Shown piece after piece: positions 16,366 through 24,140 of a DNA stretch of 64,000 bases. A model generated the notes under the pieces. It was not told the DNA's origin. It saw only the letters and a list, made by a program, of their open reading frames with translations, and did not search any database. The translations under genes and the position numbers were made by a program. This stretch comes from Fimbriimonadaceae bacterium (GTDB taxonomy: Bacteria; Armatimonadota; Fimbriimonadia; Fimbriimonadales; Fimbriimonadaceae), in assembly GCA_019638795.1 (NCBI GenBank), contig JAHBTB010000004.1, forward strand, positions 1 through 64,000, read 5' to 3'. Position 1 is the first letter of the stretch. Every line of letters begins with the position of its first letter.

Positions 16366-19300
16366 ATGCGCCTGATATCGCCCGTGGCTTTGCTGCTTGT
16401 CGCAGCGCCGGCGTTCGCATTGGACAGCGGCCCGCTCTTGATGCGGGAGCCGACTGTGAACGCCACCGACATCGTGTTTTCATTTTCTGGCGACCTTTGG
16501 CGCGTGCCGCGGTCGGGCGGCGTCGCCGTCCGTCTCACGTCTTCGACGGGGACGGAGTCGCACCCGTTCTTTTCGCCCGACGGCAAGTGGATCGCCTTCA
16601 CCGGCCAGTACGACGGCAACGCCGATGTCTACGTCATGCCGTCCGAAGGCGGTTCGCCGAAGCGGTTGACCGCCCATCCGTCACCCGACGTGGTTTCGGG
16701 GTGGACTCCCGACGGAAAGTCTGTCGTGTACACGAGCACGATGTATTCGAACACCGATTACACTCGGATGTTCACCGTGCCGGTCGGCGGCGGATTCCCG
16801 ACGCAACTGCCGTTCCCCGCCGGGCAGATGGGTGCGATCTCGCCCGACGGGAAGCAGATCGCCTATGTGCCCAATATCAAGTGGGAAGAGGCGTGGAAGC
16901 GCTACCGCGGCGGTCAGGCCTATCCGATTTGGCTCGGTCGTCTCAGCGACAGCAAGGTCACCAAGTTGCCTCGGAAGACCGAGAACATTTACAACCCGGC
17001 TTGGTTCGGCGACAAGATCTACTACCTCTCTGACGCCAAGGGCCCGGTCGGCCTGATGAGCTATGACCCGGCGAGCGGGCGGACTCAGGAAGAAGTGAAA
17101 GGCGAGGGATTCGACCTCAAGGCCGTGAGTGCCGGCCCAGACGTGATCGTCTACGAAAAGCTCGGCGGCATCTACCTTTACGACCCGGCAAAGAAGGAGT
17201 CGACCAAGGTCGACATTGATGTCCGCGGCGACTTTCCGGAGATGAGGCCTCAGTTCAAGAACCTCGCCCCCTACATCTCCGACGTCTCCATCTCGCCGAC
17301 TGGCCAACGGCTCGTCGTCTCCGCCCGTGGCTACATCTTCACGGTGCCGGCGAGCAAGGGCGACTGGCGTATCGTGAACGAGGCCCAGGGGCTCCACCGG
17401 CGAGAGGGGTCTTGGTCGCCGGACGGCAAGACGATCGCCTACATCACCGACCCGCAGATCACCGAAGAACTCGAACTCTACGACGTCCAGACTGAGCAGA
17501 CCCGCAAGCTTAAGCTTGGTGGCTTCACCAGCACGTTCAGCAACTTGTCTTGGTCGCCGGACAGCAAGCGGATCGCGTACCTCGACTACAACAAAAACAT
17601 GTGGGTCACGGAGGTGGAGAGTGGCAAGACCGTCAAGATCGACCACACCACCTACAACGACCCGCAGTACACGACTAACCTGACCTGGTCGCCAGATTCG
17701 GCGTGGATCACCTACGCCCGCGACTTGGACAACCACCTGCACGCGGTGTTCCTCTATGAGGTCGCCACGGGCAAGGTCACCCAGGTCACCGACGGCATGG
17801 CCGACGCTTTCGAGCCTGCCTTTGACCGGTCGGGCAAGTACATCTTTTTCGCCGCGTCGACCCAGGTCGGTCAGGCGGCCAGTTGGCTCGACTTGACCAG
17901 CCTCAACCAGCCGAACATCCCGGCGTCGCTTTACATGGTGGTGCTTGACAAGGACGGTGGCGACCCGCTGGCCCCCGAGAGCGACGAGGAGCCAGTGAAG
18001 GAAGCCCCCAAGGAGGGTGGTGAGAAGCCTGCCGCCGCACCTCAGGGCGCTCCCCCAAAGGCGCGCACCTCGACCATCGACCTGGAAGGCATCCAAGACC
18101 GGATCGTCGCCCTTCCCGGCACCTTGACAGGGGTCAGCCGGATCGTCTCCGGCCCGGCAGGGACGTTCTTCGTGCTCGTCCCGGCCAAACGGGCCACGGG
18201 CATCTCGTTTGACGGTGCCCCGACGCTCCTCAAGTACACAATGCATGACCGGAAGTTGGCTCCGTTCGCGCAAGGTGTCCAACAAGTCAAGGTCTCGGCC
18301 GACGGCAACAAGCTTGTGCTTCTGGCCGGCGGTGTCTCCATCGTCCCGGCAGCCGCACCAGCCGCCGCCCCGGGCCAGGGTGCGGTGAACTTGGACGGAC
18401 TGACCGCCAAGATCGACCCCAAGGTGGAGTGGGAGCACATGGTGCACGAAGCGTGGTACCACGAGAAGGTCCAACTCTATGACCCTGGAGTCCACGGCAT
18501 CGACACCGAGGCGATGGCGAAGAAGTACAGCGCTTTTGTGCCGAACCTCACGTCGCGGGAAGACCTGAACTACCTCTTTGTCGACATGATGGGCGAGGTC
18601 AGTGTCGGGCACATGTTCCCGGGCGGCGGTGACTCGCCGGCCGGCCCCGCGCCCGTCCCGGGTGGTCTGCTGGGCGCCGACTACACGTTTGACAACGGCC
18701 ACTACAAGATCGCCCGGGTCTACACCGGCGAGAATTGGAACGGCACCCTTCGGGGCCCGTTGGCCAAGGTCGGTGTCGACGCCAAGGCCGGCGAGTACAT
18801 CCTCGCCATCGACGGCAAAGAACTCACCCAGGCAACCGACATCTATGTCGCCCTGGAGAACAAGGCGGGCAAGCAGGTCCAGGTGAAGATCGGGCCGAAC
18901 GTGGACGGGACGGGTAGCCGGACCGTCACGGTGGTCCCGACGGCCAGCGAGACTGGTCTGCGCCAGTGGGCGTGGCGTGAGGACAACCGGCGTTACGTGC
19001 TGGAGAAGACCGGGGGCCGCGCGGGCTATGTCCACATTCCCGACACCCAGGCGGGCGCTTGGTCGCAGTTCACCCGCTTCTTCTATGCTCAGACTGACAA
19101 GGACGGCATGGTGGTTGACGAACGGTTCAACCACGGTGGCTTGATCGCCAACTTCCTTGTCGACGTGCTGGGCCAGAAACTGGACGCGGCCTACTACCCT
19201 CGGGCAGGCAAGCCGTGGCCGTCGCCGGGCGGCGCGATCTTCGGGCCGAAGGTGCTCCTCGCCAACGAGATGTCGGGAAGTGGCGGGGACATGTTCCCCT

Positions 19301-19662
19301 GGCTGTTCCGCCATCGGAAGATCGGGCCGATCATCGGCAAGCGGACATGGGGAGGCCTGATCGCGGCGTTCGGGTTCCAACTCGCCGACGGCGGGCAGGT
19401 CAACGCCCCGGACTGCTCGTTCTTCAACCCCCACACCGGAAAGTGGATGGTCGAGGGATGGGGTGTCGACCCCGACATCGACGTCGACCTTGACCCGTAC
19501 CTGTGGCGGCAGGGCCGCGACAGCCAGCTGGACCGGGCGATCGAGGAGATCAACAAGGCCCTGCGCGACTACAAACCGATCCCGCTCACCAAGCCGGCCT
19601 ATCGCGACAAGTCGAAAGTCAGCGACGACGGCCAAGGCAAGGCCCGCGAAGGCGGGGAGTAG
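16366..19662 (+). CDS. Tricorn protease homologue, exported (beta-propellers, PDZ, S41-type protease)
   Basis: A 1098-residue protein with a signal peptide (MRLISPVALLLVAAPAFA), unlike cytosolic archaeal tricorn. Residues ~20-540 hold repeated WD/TolB-type blades such as FFSPDGKWIAFTG, SWSPDGKTIAYIT and SWSPDSKRIAYLD, forming one or two propellers. A Pro/Ala/Lys linker (~545-580) follows, then the C1 region (EWEHMVHEAWYHEK), a PDZ domain (~790-850) and the C2 S41-like domain with NEMSGSGGDMFPW around the nucleophile Ser. It should degrade peptides in the periplasm or outside. ATG 16366 is preferred because the signal peptide starts there and the -10 is placed for it; an ATG at 16333 overlaps the -35. 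Confidence 0.9.
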   Translation: MRLISPVALLLVAAPAFALDSGPLLMREPTVNATDIVFSFSGDLWRVPRSGGVAVRLTSSTGTESHPFFSPDGKWIAFTGQYDGNADVYVMPSEGGSPKRLTAHPSPDVVSGWTPDGKSVVYTSTMYSNTDYTRMFTVPVGGGFPTQLPFPAGQMGAISPDGKQIAYVPNIKWEEAWKRYRGGQAYPIWLGRLSDSKVTKLPRKTENIYNPAWFGDKIYYLSDAKGPVGLMSYDPASGRTQEEVKGEGFDLKAVSAGPDVIVYEKLGGIYLYDPAKKESTKVDIDVRGDFPEMRPQFKNLAPYISDVSISPTGQRLVVSARGYIFTVPASKGDWRIVNEAQGLHRREGSWSPDGKTIAYITDPQITEELELYDVQTEQTRKLKLGGFTSTFSNLSWSPDSKRIAYLDYNKNMWVTEVESGKTVKIDHTTYNDPQYTTNLTWSPDSAWITYARDLDNHLHAVFLYEVATGKVTQVTDGMADAFEPAFDRSGKYIFFAASTQVGQAASWLDLTSLNQPNIPASLYMVVLDKDGGDPLAPESDEEPVKEAPKEGGEKPAAAPQGAPPKARTSTIDLEGIQDRIVALPGTLTGVSRIVSGPAGTFFVLVPAKRATGISFDGAPTLLKYTMHDRKLAPFAQGVQQVKVSADGNKLVLLAGGVSIVPAAAPAAAPGQGAVNLDGLTAKIDPKVEWEHMVHEAWYHEKVQLYDPGVHGIDTEAMAKKYSAFVPNLTSREDLNYLFVDMMGEVSVGHMFPGGGDSPAGPAPVPGGLLGADYTFDNGHYKIARVYTGENWNGTLRGPLAKVGVDAKAGEYILAIDGKELTQATDIYVALENKAGKQVQVKIGPNVDGTGSRTVTVVPTASETGLRQWAWREDNRRYVLEKTGGRAGYVHIPDTQAGAWSQFTRFFYAQTDKDGMVVDERFNHGGLIANFLVDVLGQKLDAAYYPRAGKPWPSPGGAIFGPKVLLANEMSGSGGDMFPWLFRHRKIGPIIGKRTWGGLIAAFGFQLADGGQVNAPDCSFFNPHTGKWMVEGWGVDPDIDVDLDPYLWRQGRDSQLDRAIEEINKALRDYKPIPLTKPAYRDKSKVSDDGQGKAREGGE

Positions 19663-19717
19663 GGGACGACGGGTGGCCCGCCGCAGGTGCGACGGGCCAC
19701 ATTTCCGATTTCCGACA

Positions 19718-19723
19718 TAGAAT
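19718..19723 (+). promoter_or_regulatory. -10 hexamer TAGAAT, leaderless propeller gene
   Basis: TAGAAT ends 7 nt before ATG 19731; an ATG at 19722 overlaps the hexamer and is therefore unlikely. Confidence 0.55.
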
Positions 19724-19730
19724 GAGTGAC

Positions 19731-20627
19731 ATGGTCCAAGCCGCCGTTTCCGCGTTGCCGGGCCGGGCGGGCCTGCGGATGCTCGTGGCCGGCCAGGGCG
19801 GCCTTCTGGCCGCCGCGGACTTGAACGGAGGGCTCCGGCTCTATGCGGACCGCCAGGAAGTCTGGTGTCGAGAAGACCTCGACCGAGACGGCAAGACAAG
19901 CCAAGCGGCCCGGGTCACCGACATGGAGTTCGATTTGGACGGCCGCCTCTTGGTCGTTGTGGGCTCGCACGGGGTCATGTGCGTCGACACCTCAAATGGC
20001 GCGACCCGATGGCGGCAGAGAAGACGCTGGGAGTTCGGTCTGTTGGCCGACCTGCCCTTGACAGTCTGCATCGGGGCCGACGGCGACTTTGTCGTGTCAT
20101 TTGCTTCCGGGCGTGTCGAGCGGCTCACGATGTTGGGCCGCAAGAAACGGCATTGGCATGACCACTCCGCGCCGCAGTCCATGTCGTTTGACCTTGAGAG
20201 CAAAACTCTCTTTGGCGCGGACGGGCAGGGAGTCCGGTCGTGGGACGCGTCTGTTTGGCCACCGGTGGAGCGTGCCGCCCTGGTGGGCCGCTGGGTGAAG
20301 GTCGTCGCGGTGCCCAAGCGTCCCTTCTTTGTCGCCCGCCGGCTCGATGCTACCGTGGCCTTGGACACCAAGTCGCTGGACGTCTTGTGGTCGGTACCTG
20401 GCCCGGTCGCCCATCCGGCGATGGCAGTGACGCCGTCTGGCGACTTTGTGGCCTGGATCGACTCCGACGCCGTCGTCGTCCACAACGCAACCGACGGCCG
20501 TCTCGTGGAGCGCAGAGTCACCCGTCACCGGCCCCTTTGTGTGGTCGCGGACGACGCGGGTTTTGTCGCTGGGCTGGCAGACGGAACTTTGGAAGAGTGG
20601 GCGCCGCCGGGCGACGGCGGCGCCTGA
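19731..20627 (+). CDS. WD40/PQQ-like beta-propeller protein, cytoplasmic
   Basis: A 298-residue protein without signal peptide or membrane segment. It is built of repeated four-strand units, for example MEFDLDGRLLVVVGSHGVMCVDT, CIGADGDFVVSFASGRVERL, and SFDLESKTLFGADGQGVRSWD, about seven in all, which suits one closed propeller. No catalytic residues are recognisable, so binding or scaffolding is likely. It follows the tricorn homologue by 68 bp but has its own -10 hexamer. GTG/ATG choice follows that element. Confidence 0.7.
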   Translation: MVQAAVSALPGRAGLRMLVAGQGGLLAAADLNGGLRLYADRQEVWCREDLDRDGKTSQAARVTDMEFDLDGRLLVVVGSHGVMCVDTSNGATRWRQRRRWEFGLLADLPLTVCIGADGDFVVSFASGRVERLTMLGRKKRHWHDHSAPQSMSFDLESKTLFGADGQGVRSWDASVWPPVERAALVGRWVKVVAVPKRPFFVARRLDATVALDTKSLDVLWSVPGPVAHPAMAVTPSGDFVAWIDSDAVVVHNATDGRLVERRVTRHRPLCVVADDAGFVAGLADGTLEEWAPPGDGGA

Positions 20628-20635
20628 CCGCCCGG

Positions 20636-20791
20636 TTACTTGTGGCTGACGCAGCAGCACTTGTAGTGCGGGGCGCCGCACATGCCGCACTTCTCGAACA
20701 GCGGAGAAGACAACTCCATCGGGATGGCCGCGCTGGCAAAGGCGGGGACGGCAATGAGGGCTACGGCGACGAGTTTGAACAGAGTTTTCAT
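20636..20791 (-). CDS. Small secreted Cys-rich protein, unknown function
   Basis: A 51-residue protein: a signal peptide (MKTLFKLVAVALIAVPAFASA) followed by a mature peptide of about 30 residues ending FEKCGMCGAPHYKCCCVSHK. The five Cys and two His in a 17-residue stretch suggest metal binding or disulphide cross-links. A strong ribosome-binding site (AGGAGAT) sits 4-5 nt before ATG 20791. An upstream in-frame ATG (20878) would add 29 residues before the signal peptide and is unlikely. Convergent with the propeller gene; I do not recognise a family. Confidence 0.65.
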   Translation of the reverse strand: MKTLFKLVAVALIAVPAFASAAIPMELSSPLFEKCGMCGAPHYKCCCVSHK

Positions 20792-20911
20792 GTCTATCTC
20801 CTGCGCCACGGCCGGTCGGCCGTCGGCGGCTACATCAGATAATGCACCCGACGCCGTGGCGTTCGCTCCTTGACCCATAAAGGAATCAAGGTCCTTACAA
20901 GTGTCGTCCGG

Positions 20912-22183
20912 TCAGAACGTGTGGATCGGGAACCGAGACGCCAGGTCGACGACCTGTCTCTTTGCATCCTGGACGTTGGCCTCGTCGGCAGGGGCCCGTA
21001 GCACCTGGGCGATGAGCCGGGCGATCTCGGCCATTTCGGACTCGCCCATCCCTCGGGTGGTGACGGCAGGAGTGCCGAGGCGGACGCCGGAGGTCACGAA
21101 AGGCGACTCGGGGTCGTTGGGGATCGAGTTCTTGTTCGTCGTGATGTTGGCGTGTTCCAGTGCTTCTTGGGCGACCTTGCCGTTGACCCCGAACGGTCTG
21201 AGGTCGACCAGCATCATATGGCTGTCAGTCCCGCCGCTGACGACACGGAACCCTTGGTCGACCATCGCAGCACACAGGGCCTTGGCGTTCAGGGCCACCT
21301 GTTTCGCGTAAGCCTTGAACTCGGGGCGGAGAGCCTCGGCGAAGGCGACCGCCTTGGCCGCGACCACGTGCATGAGCGGGCCACCCTGGAGGCCGGGGAA
21401 GACGGTCTTGTTGATCTTCGTGATGAACTCTTTGTCACCCAGGACCATGCCCCCACGGGGCCCGCGGATGGATTTGTGGGTCGTCGAGGTGACGACTTGG
21501 GCATGCCCGAACGGTGACGGATAGCACCCGCCCGCGATGAGGCCGCTGTAATGTGACATGTCGCACATGTGCAGGGCACCGACCTCGTCGGCGATGCTCC
21601 GGATCCGGGCGAAATCAAACTCGCGGGAGTAGGCCGTCGCGCCGCTGACGATGACCTTGGGCCGATGTTCGACGGCGAGCCGGCGCATCTCGTCATAGTC
21701 GATCATCTCGCTGTCGTCACGCACGCCGTAGGGCACCACCGTGTAGAGCTGCCCGCTGAAGTTCACGGGCGACCCGTGGGTCAGGTGCCCGCCGTGGGCG
21801 AGGTTCATCGCCATGAGGGTGTCCCCAGGCTTCATGAAGGTGAAGTACACCGCCATGTTCGCGTTAGCCCCGCTGTGCGGCTGGACGTTGGCGGCTTCGC
21901 AGCCATAGAGTTCGCAGACACGTGAAATGGCGAGCCGCTCGACCTCGTCGGCGAAGTCGCATCCCCCGTAGTACCGCTTGCCCGGATACCCCTCGGCGTA
22001 CTTGTCGGTCAGCACGCTGGCCATGGCCTCGCGCACCGCCGTGCTCGCGATGTTCTCGCTGGCGATCAGTTCGAGGTTGTGCTCCTGTCGCTCGACCTCG
22101 CGGCCAAGGATGGCCGCGACTTCAGGGTCGACCTCGGCGAGGGGGGCGCGGTGACGTCGGACGGTGTCAGACAGGCTGGGCAT
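20912..22183 (-). CDS. glyA: Serine hydroxymethyltransferase
   Basis: A 423-residue PLP enzyme of normal length. [15 protein letters not shown] carries the PLP-binding Lys; SGSxxN-like [12 protein letters not shown] and the N-terminal [11 protein letters not shown] are family signatures. It interconverts serine and glycine while charging tetrahydrofolate with a one-carbon unit. It is a single gene, with CATACT ending 8 nt before the ATG on the minus strand, possibly leaderless. Confidence 0.97.
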   Translation of the reverse strand: MPSLSDTVRRHRAPLAEVDPEVAAILGREVERQEHNLELIASENIASTAVREAMASVLTDKYAEGYPGKRYYGGCDFADEVERLAISRVCELYGCEAANVQPHSGANANMAVYFTFMKPGDTLMAMNLAHGGHLTHGSPVNFSGQLYTVVPYGVRDDSEMIDYDEMRRLAVEHRPKVIVSGATAYSREFDFARIRSIADEVGALHMCDMSHYSGLIAGGCYPSPFGHAQVVTSTTHKSIRGPRGGMVLGDKEFITKINKTVFPGLQGGPLMHVVAAKAVAFAEALRPEFKAYAKQVALNAKALCAAMVDQGFRVVSGGTDSHMMLVDLRPFGVNGKVAQEALEHANITTNKNSIPNDPESPFVTSGVRLGTPAVTTRGMGESEMAEIARLIAQVLRAPADEANVQDAKRQVVDLASRFPIHTF

Positions 22184-22265
22184 GTGCTTCGAGTATGCCC
22201 TGTCGGAGACCGGGCGGGGGGATCGTCCGTTATCCCTATGTCAGACCGTACTCGGGCTGTCCCCG

Positions 22266-22271
22266 TATAAT
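22266..22271 (+). promoter_or_regulatory. -10 hexamer TATAAT upstream of the isomerase gene
   Basis: A consensus TATAAT ends 9 nt before ATG 22281, leaving a leader of two or three bases at most. Confidence 0.6.
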
Positions 22272-22280
22272 CACACCGAC

Positions 22281-23264
22281 ATGAGGATCGGCCTTTTCCT
22301 TGCCCTTTTTGGCGACAAGAGCCTTGACGAAGCCCTCGACATCGCGGCCGGGCTCGGCCTGCAGGCCGTTGAACTTGGTGCCGGCGCGTACCCGGGCCGC
22401 CAGCACCTTGACGTGCCCCAGTTGCTCGCGAGCAAGTCGGACCGCGACGCCCTACTGAAGAAGATCGACAAGAAAGGCATGGTCCTGAGCGCGCTCAGTG
22501 TCCATGGCAACCCCATCCACCCGGTCAAAAGCGTCGCCGAAGACCACCACAACGCGTTTCGCGACGGTGTGAAGCTGGCCGGCCTGCTGGGCGTCCCCGT
22601 CGTCAACGGTTTCAGCGGTTGCCCCGGTGACGGCCCCCGGGCCAAGAACCCGAACTGGGTCACGTGCGCCTGGCCCGACGAGTTCCGCGACATCCTGGAT
22701 TGGCAGTGGAAGCGGCGTGTCATCCCCTACTGGCGGGAACAGGCCGCCTACTTGAAGGAACACAACGTCAAGTTTGCGATCGAGATGCACCCAGGGTTCG
22801 TCTGCTACTCCAACGACACGTTGCTGAGGCTCCGACACGGGGTGGGCAAGAACGGTGACCAGATCGGCGCGAACTTCGACCCCAGCCACCTGTGGTGGCA
22901 GGGTATCGACCCGATCGCCGCTGTCCGTGAACTGGGAGAAGAAGGCGCCCTGTTCCACTGTCATGCCAAGGACACACGGATCGACCCCTACAACTCGTCG
23001 CGCAACGGCAACCTGGACACAAAGAGCTACGGCGACATCCTGGAGCGGTCGTGGGTGTTCCGCAGTGTCGGTTATGGGCACGGGGCCGACTGGTGGAAGG
23101 ACTTCGTCAGCAACCTGCGCATGGTCGGCTACGACTACGTCTTGAGCATCGAGCACGAGGACGGCCTCATGTCGAGCATGGAAGGTCTGACCAAGGCCCT
23201 TGCCGTGTTGAAAGAGTCGGTCATCGCGGAGTCGGCCGGGCCGATGTTCTGGGCCCGCGACTGA
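22281..23264 (+). CDS. Sugar phosphate isomerase/epimerase (xylose isomerase-like TIM barrel)
   Basis: A 327-residue protein of the AP-endonuclease family 2/IolE-type TIM-barrel group. It opens MRIGLFLALFGDKSLDEAL and has the metal-site strands expected: FAIEMHPGF (Glu), ANFDPSHLWWQG (Asp, His), FHCHAKDT (His), and YVLSIEHED (Glu). Its substrate is probably a sugar, inositol derivative or hydroxypyruvate-like compound. An ATG upstream at 22164 is in frame but overlaps the glyA start; the consensus -10 fits 22281. It ends before a GC-rich hairpin at 23278-23312. Confidence 0.88.
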   Translation: MRIGLFLALFGDKSLDEALDIAAGLGLQAVELGAGAYPGRQHLDVPQLLASKSDRDALLKKIDKKGMVLSALSVHGNPIHPVKSVAEDHHNAFRDGVKLAGLLGVPVVNGFSGCPGDGPRAKNPNWVTCAWPDEFRDILDWQWKRRVIPYWREQAAYLKEHNVKFAIEMHPGFVCYSNDTLLRLRHGVGKNGDQIGANFDPSHLWWQGIDPIAAVRELGEEGALFHCHAKDTRIDPYNSSRNGNLDTKSYGDILERSWVFRSVGYGHGADWWKDFVSNLRMVGYDYVLSIEHEDGLMSSMEGLTKALAVLKESVIAESAGPMFWARD

Positions 23265-23277
23265 TCCCCACGTGTGG

Positions 23278-23312
23278 CGGTGGTGGGGACGCGACGCGGC
23301 CCACCACCGTCC
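23278..23312 (+). terminator. GC-rich hairpin after the isomerase gene
   Basis: GGCGGTGGTGGGG can pair with the downstream CCCACCACCG run across a 10-nt loop. No T-tract follows, so it may be a processing or weak termination signal. Confidence 0.4.
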
Positions 23313-23367
23313 TATCGGGTAAATCCTTTGTCTTGGTCGGACGTCTGAGTAGAGAGGTGGACGCGCG

Positions 23368-24069
23368 ATGATAGCGGCAATAGCCGTACTGGCATTTCAA
23401 CAGCCCAAGCTGGACTTTAACGAGATCGAGGTGCGGAAGCACGACGCCTTTGCCGCCCTCAAGTCGTTCAAAGGCCGGTACCGGATTGTCACCGTCCCCG
23501 CAAACGGTACGGCAATCGTCCAAGAAGTCATCTACGTCTTCAGCCCCACGGGCCGTCAAGTCCTCGTCACCGTCAATGAGAAGGCGGTCGTGGAGATGGG
23601 GTGGACGGCCAAGGAGACATGGCGCGTCGCCTATACCGACCGTAAGTACATGAGCCAAGCCGTCGAGGACGGACTGAAGCCCAAGCCGTTCAAGGCTTTA
23701 GCGGTCGAGAACGGCCAGGTCAATTTCGTCGTCGGCGAGGAGGGTATGCGCCTCAACGCCGAGCCCGTGCCCGTGGTAAACAGGATCGTCGACGACAAGG
23801 TGGACGGTGAGGTCATGACCAAGGTCAGCGCCTCATCGAAGAACGTCGTCACCGGTGGAGAGTTGCGCGTGGACCAGTGGTTTGCAAAGGGTGACTGGGT
23901 TGTCCGCCGGTTTGACATCTCTTCGCTACAGGACGGTGTGGTCACGATCAGTGTCCGGGGCACCCTGCAGGGCGCCGACTTCAAGGCGGCGACGCCGGTC
24001 GGGATCGGCAAGCTGCCGACCGACCAATTGAAGGGATTCACTCGAGAGAAGGGCCCCGGCGGCACCTGA
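23368..24069 (+). CDS. LolA-like / outer-membrane lipoprotein-sorting-like protein
   Basis: A 233-residue protein with a short hydrophobic N-terminus (MIAAIAVLAFQQ) and a beta-rich body. The pattern of successive strands (SFKGRYRIVTVP, TGRQVLVTVNEKAVVEMGW, VVTISVRGTLQGADFKAATP) resembles the half-barrel of LolA or related DUF2092 proteins that carry lipid. No Cys for lipidation is seen. GAGAGG lies 8-14 nt upstream of the ATG. The assignment is by pattern, not firm homology. It precedes secDF by 71 bp, but secDF has its own TATAAT. Confidence 0.5.
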   Translation: MIAAIAVLAFQQPKLDFNEIEVRKHDAFAALKSFKGRYRIVTVPANGTAIVQEVIYVFSPTGRQVLVTVNEKAVVEMGWTAKETWRVAYTDRKYMSQAVEDGLKPKPFKALAVENGQVNFVVGEEGMRLNAEPVPVVNRIVDDKVDGEVMTKVSASSKNVVTGGELRVDQWFAKGDWVVRRFDISSLQDGVVTISVRGTLQGADFKAATPVGIGKLPTDQLKGFTREKGPGGT

Positions 24070-24094
24070 CCCGGCAGACGAAAGGCCGCATCGG

Positions 24095-24100
24095 TATAAT
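24095..24100 (+). promoter_or_regulatory. -10 hexamer TATAAT of secDF
   Basis: Consensus -10 located 40 bp before the TTG start; here a normal leader with GGAGG is present. Confidence 0.6.
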
Positions 24101-24140
24101 CTGACCCCGGCCCTGACCGGCCCTTCGGAGGCTCCCGGCT

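Noticed and set aside
16681..19899. A 1072-codon open frame on the minus strand opposite the tricorn homologue
   Set aside because: It has Arg/Val/Asp/Gly-rich low-complexity sequence, no motif and no start signal. It is the antisense shadow of a GC-rich gene with strong third-position bias.
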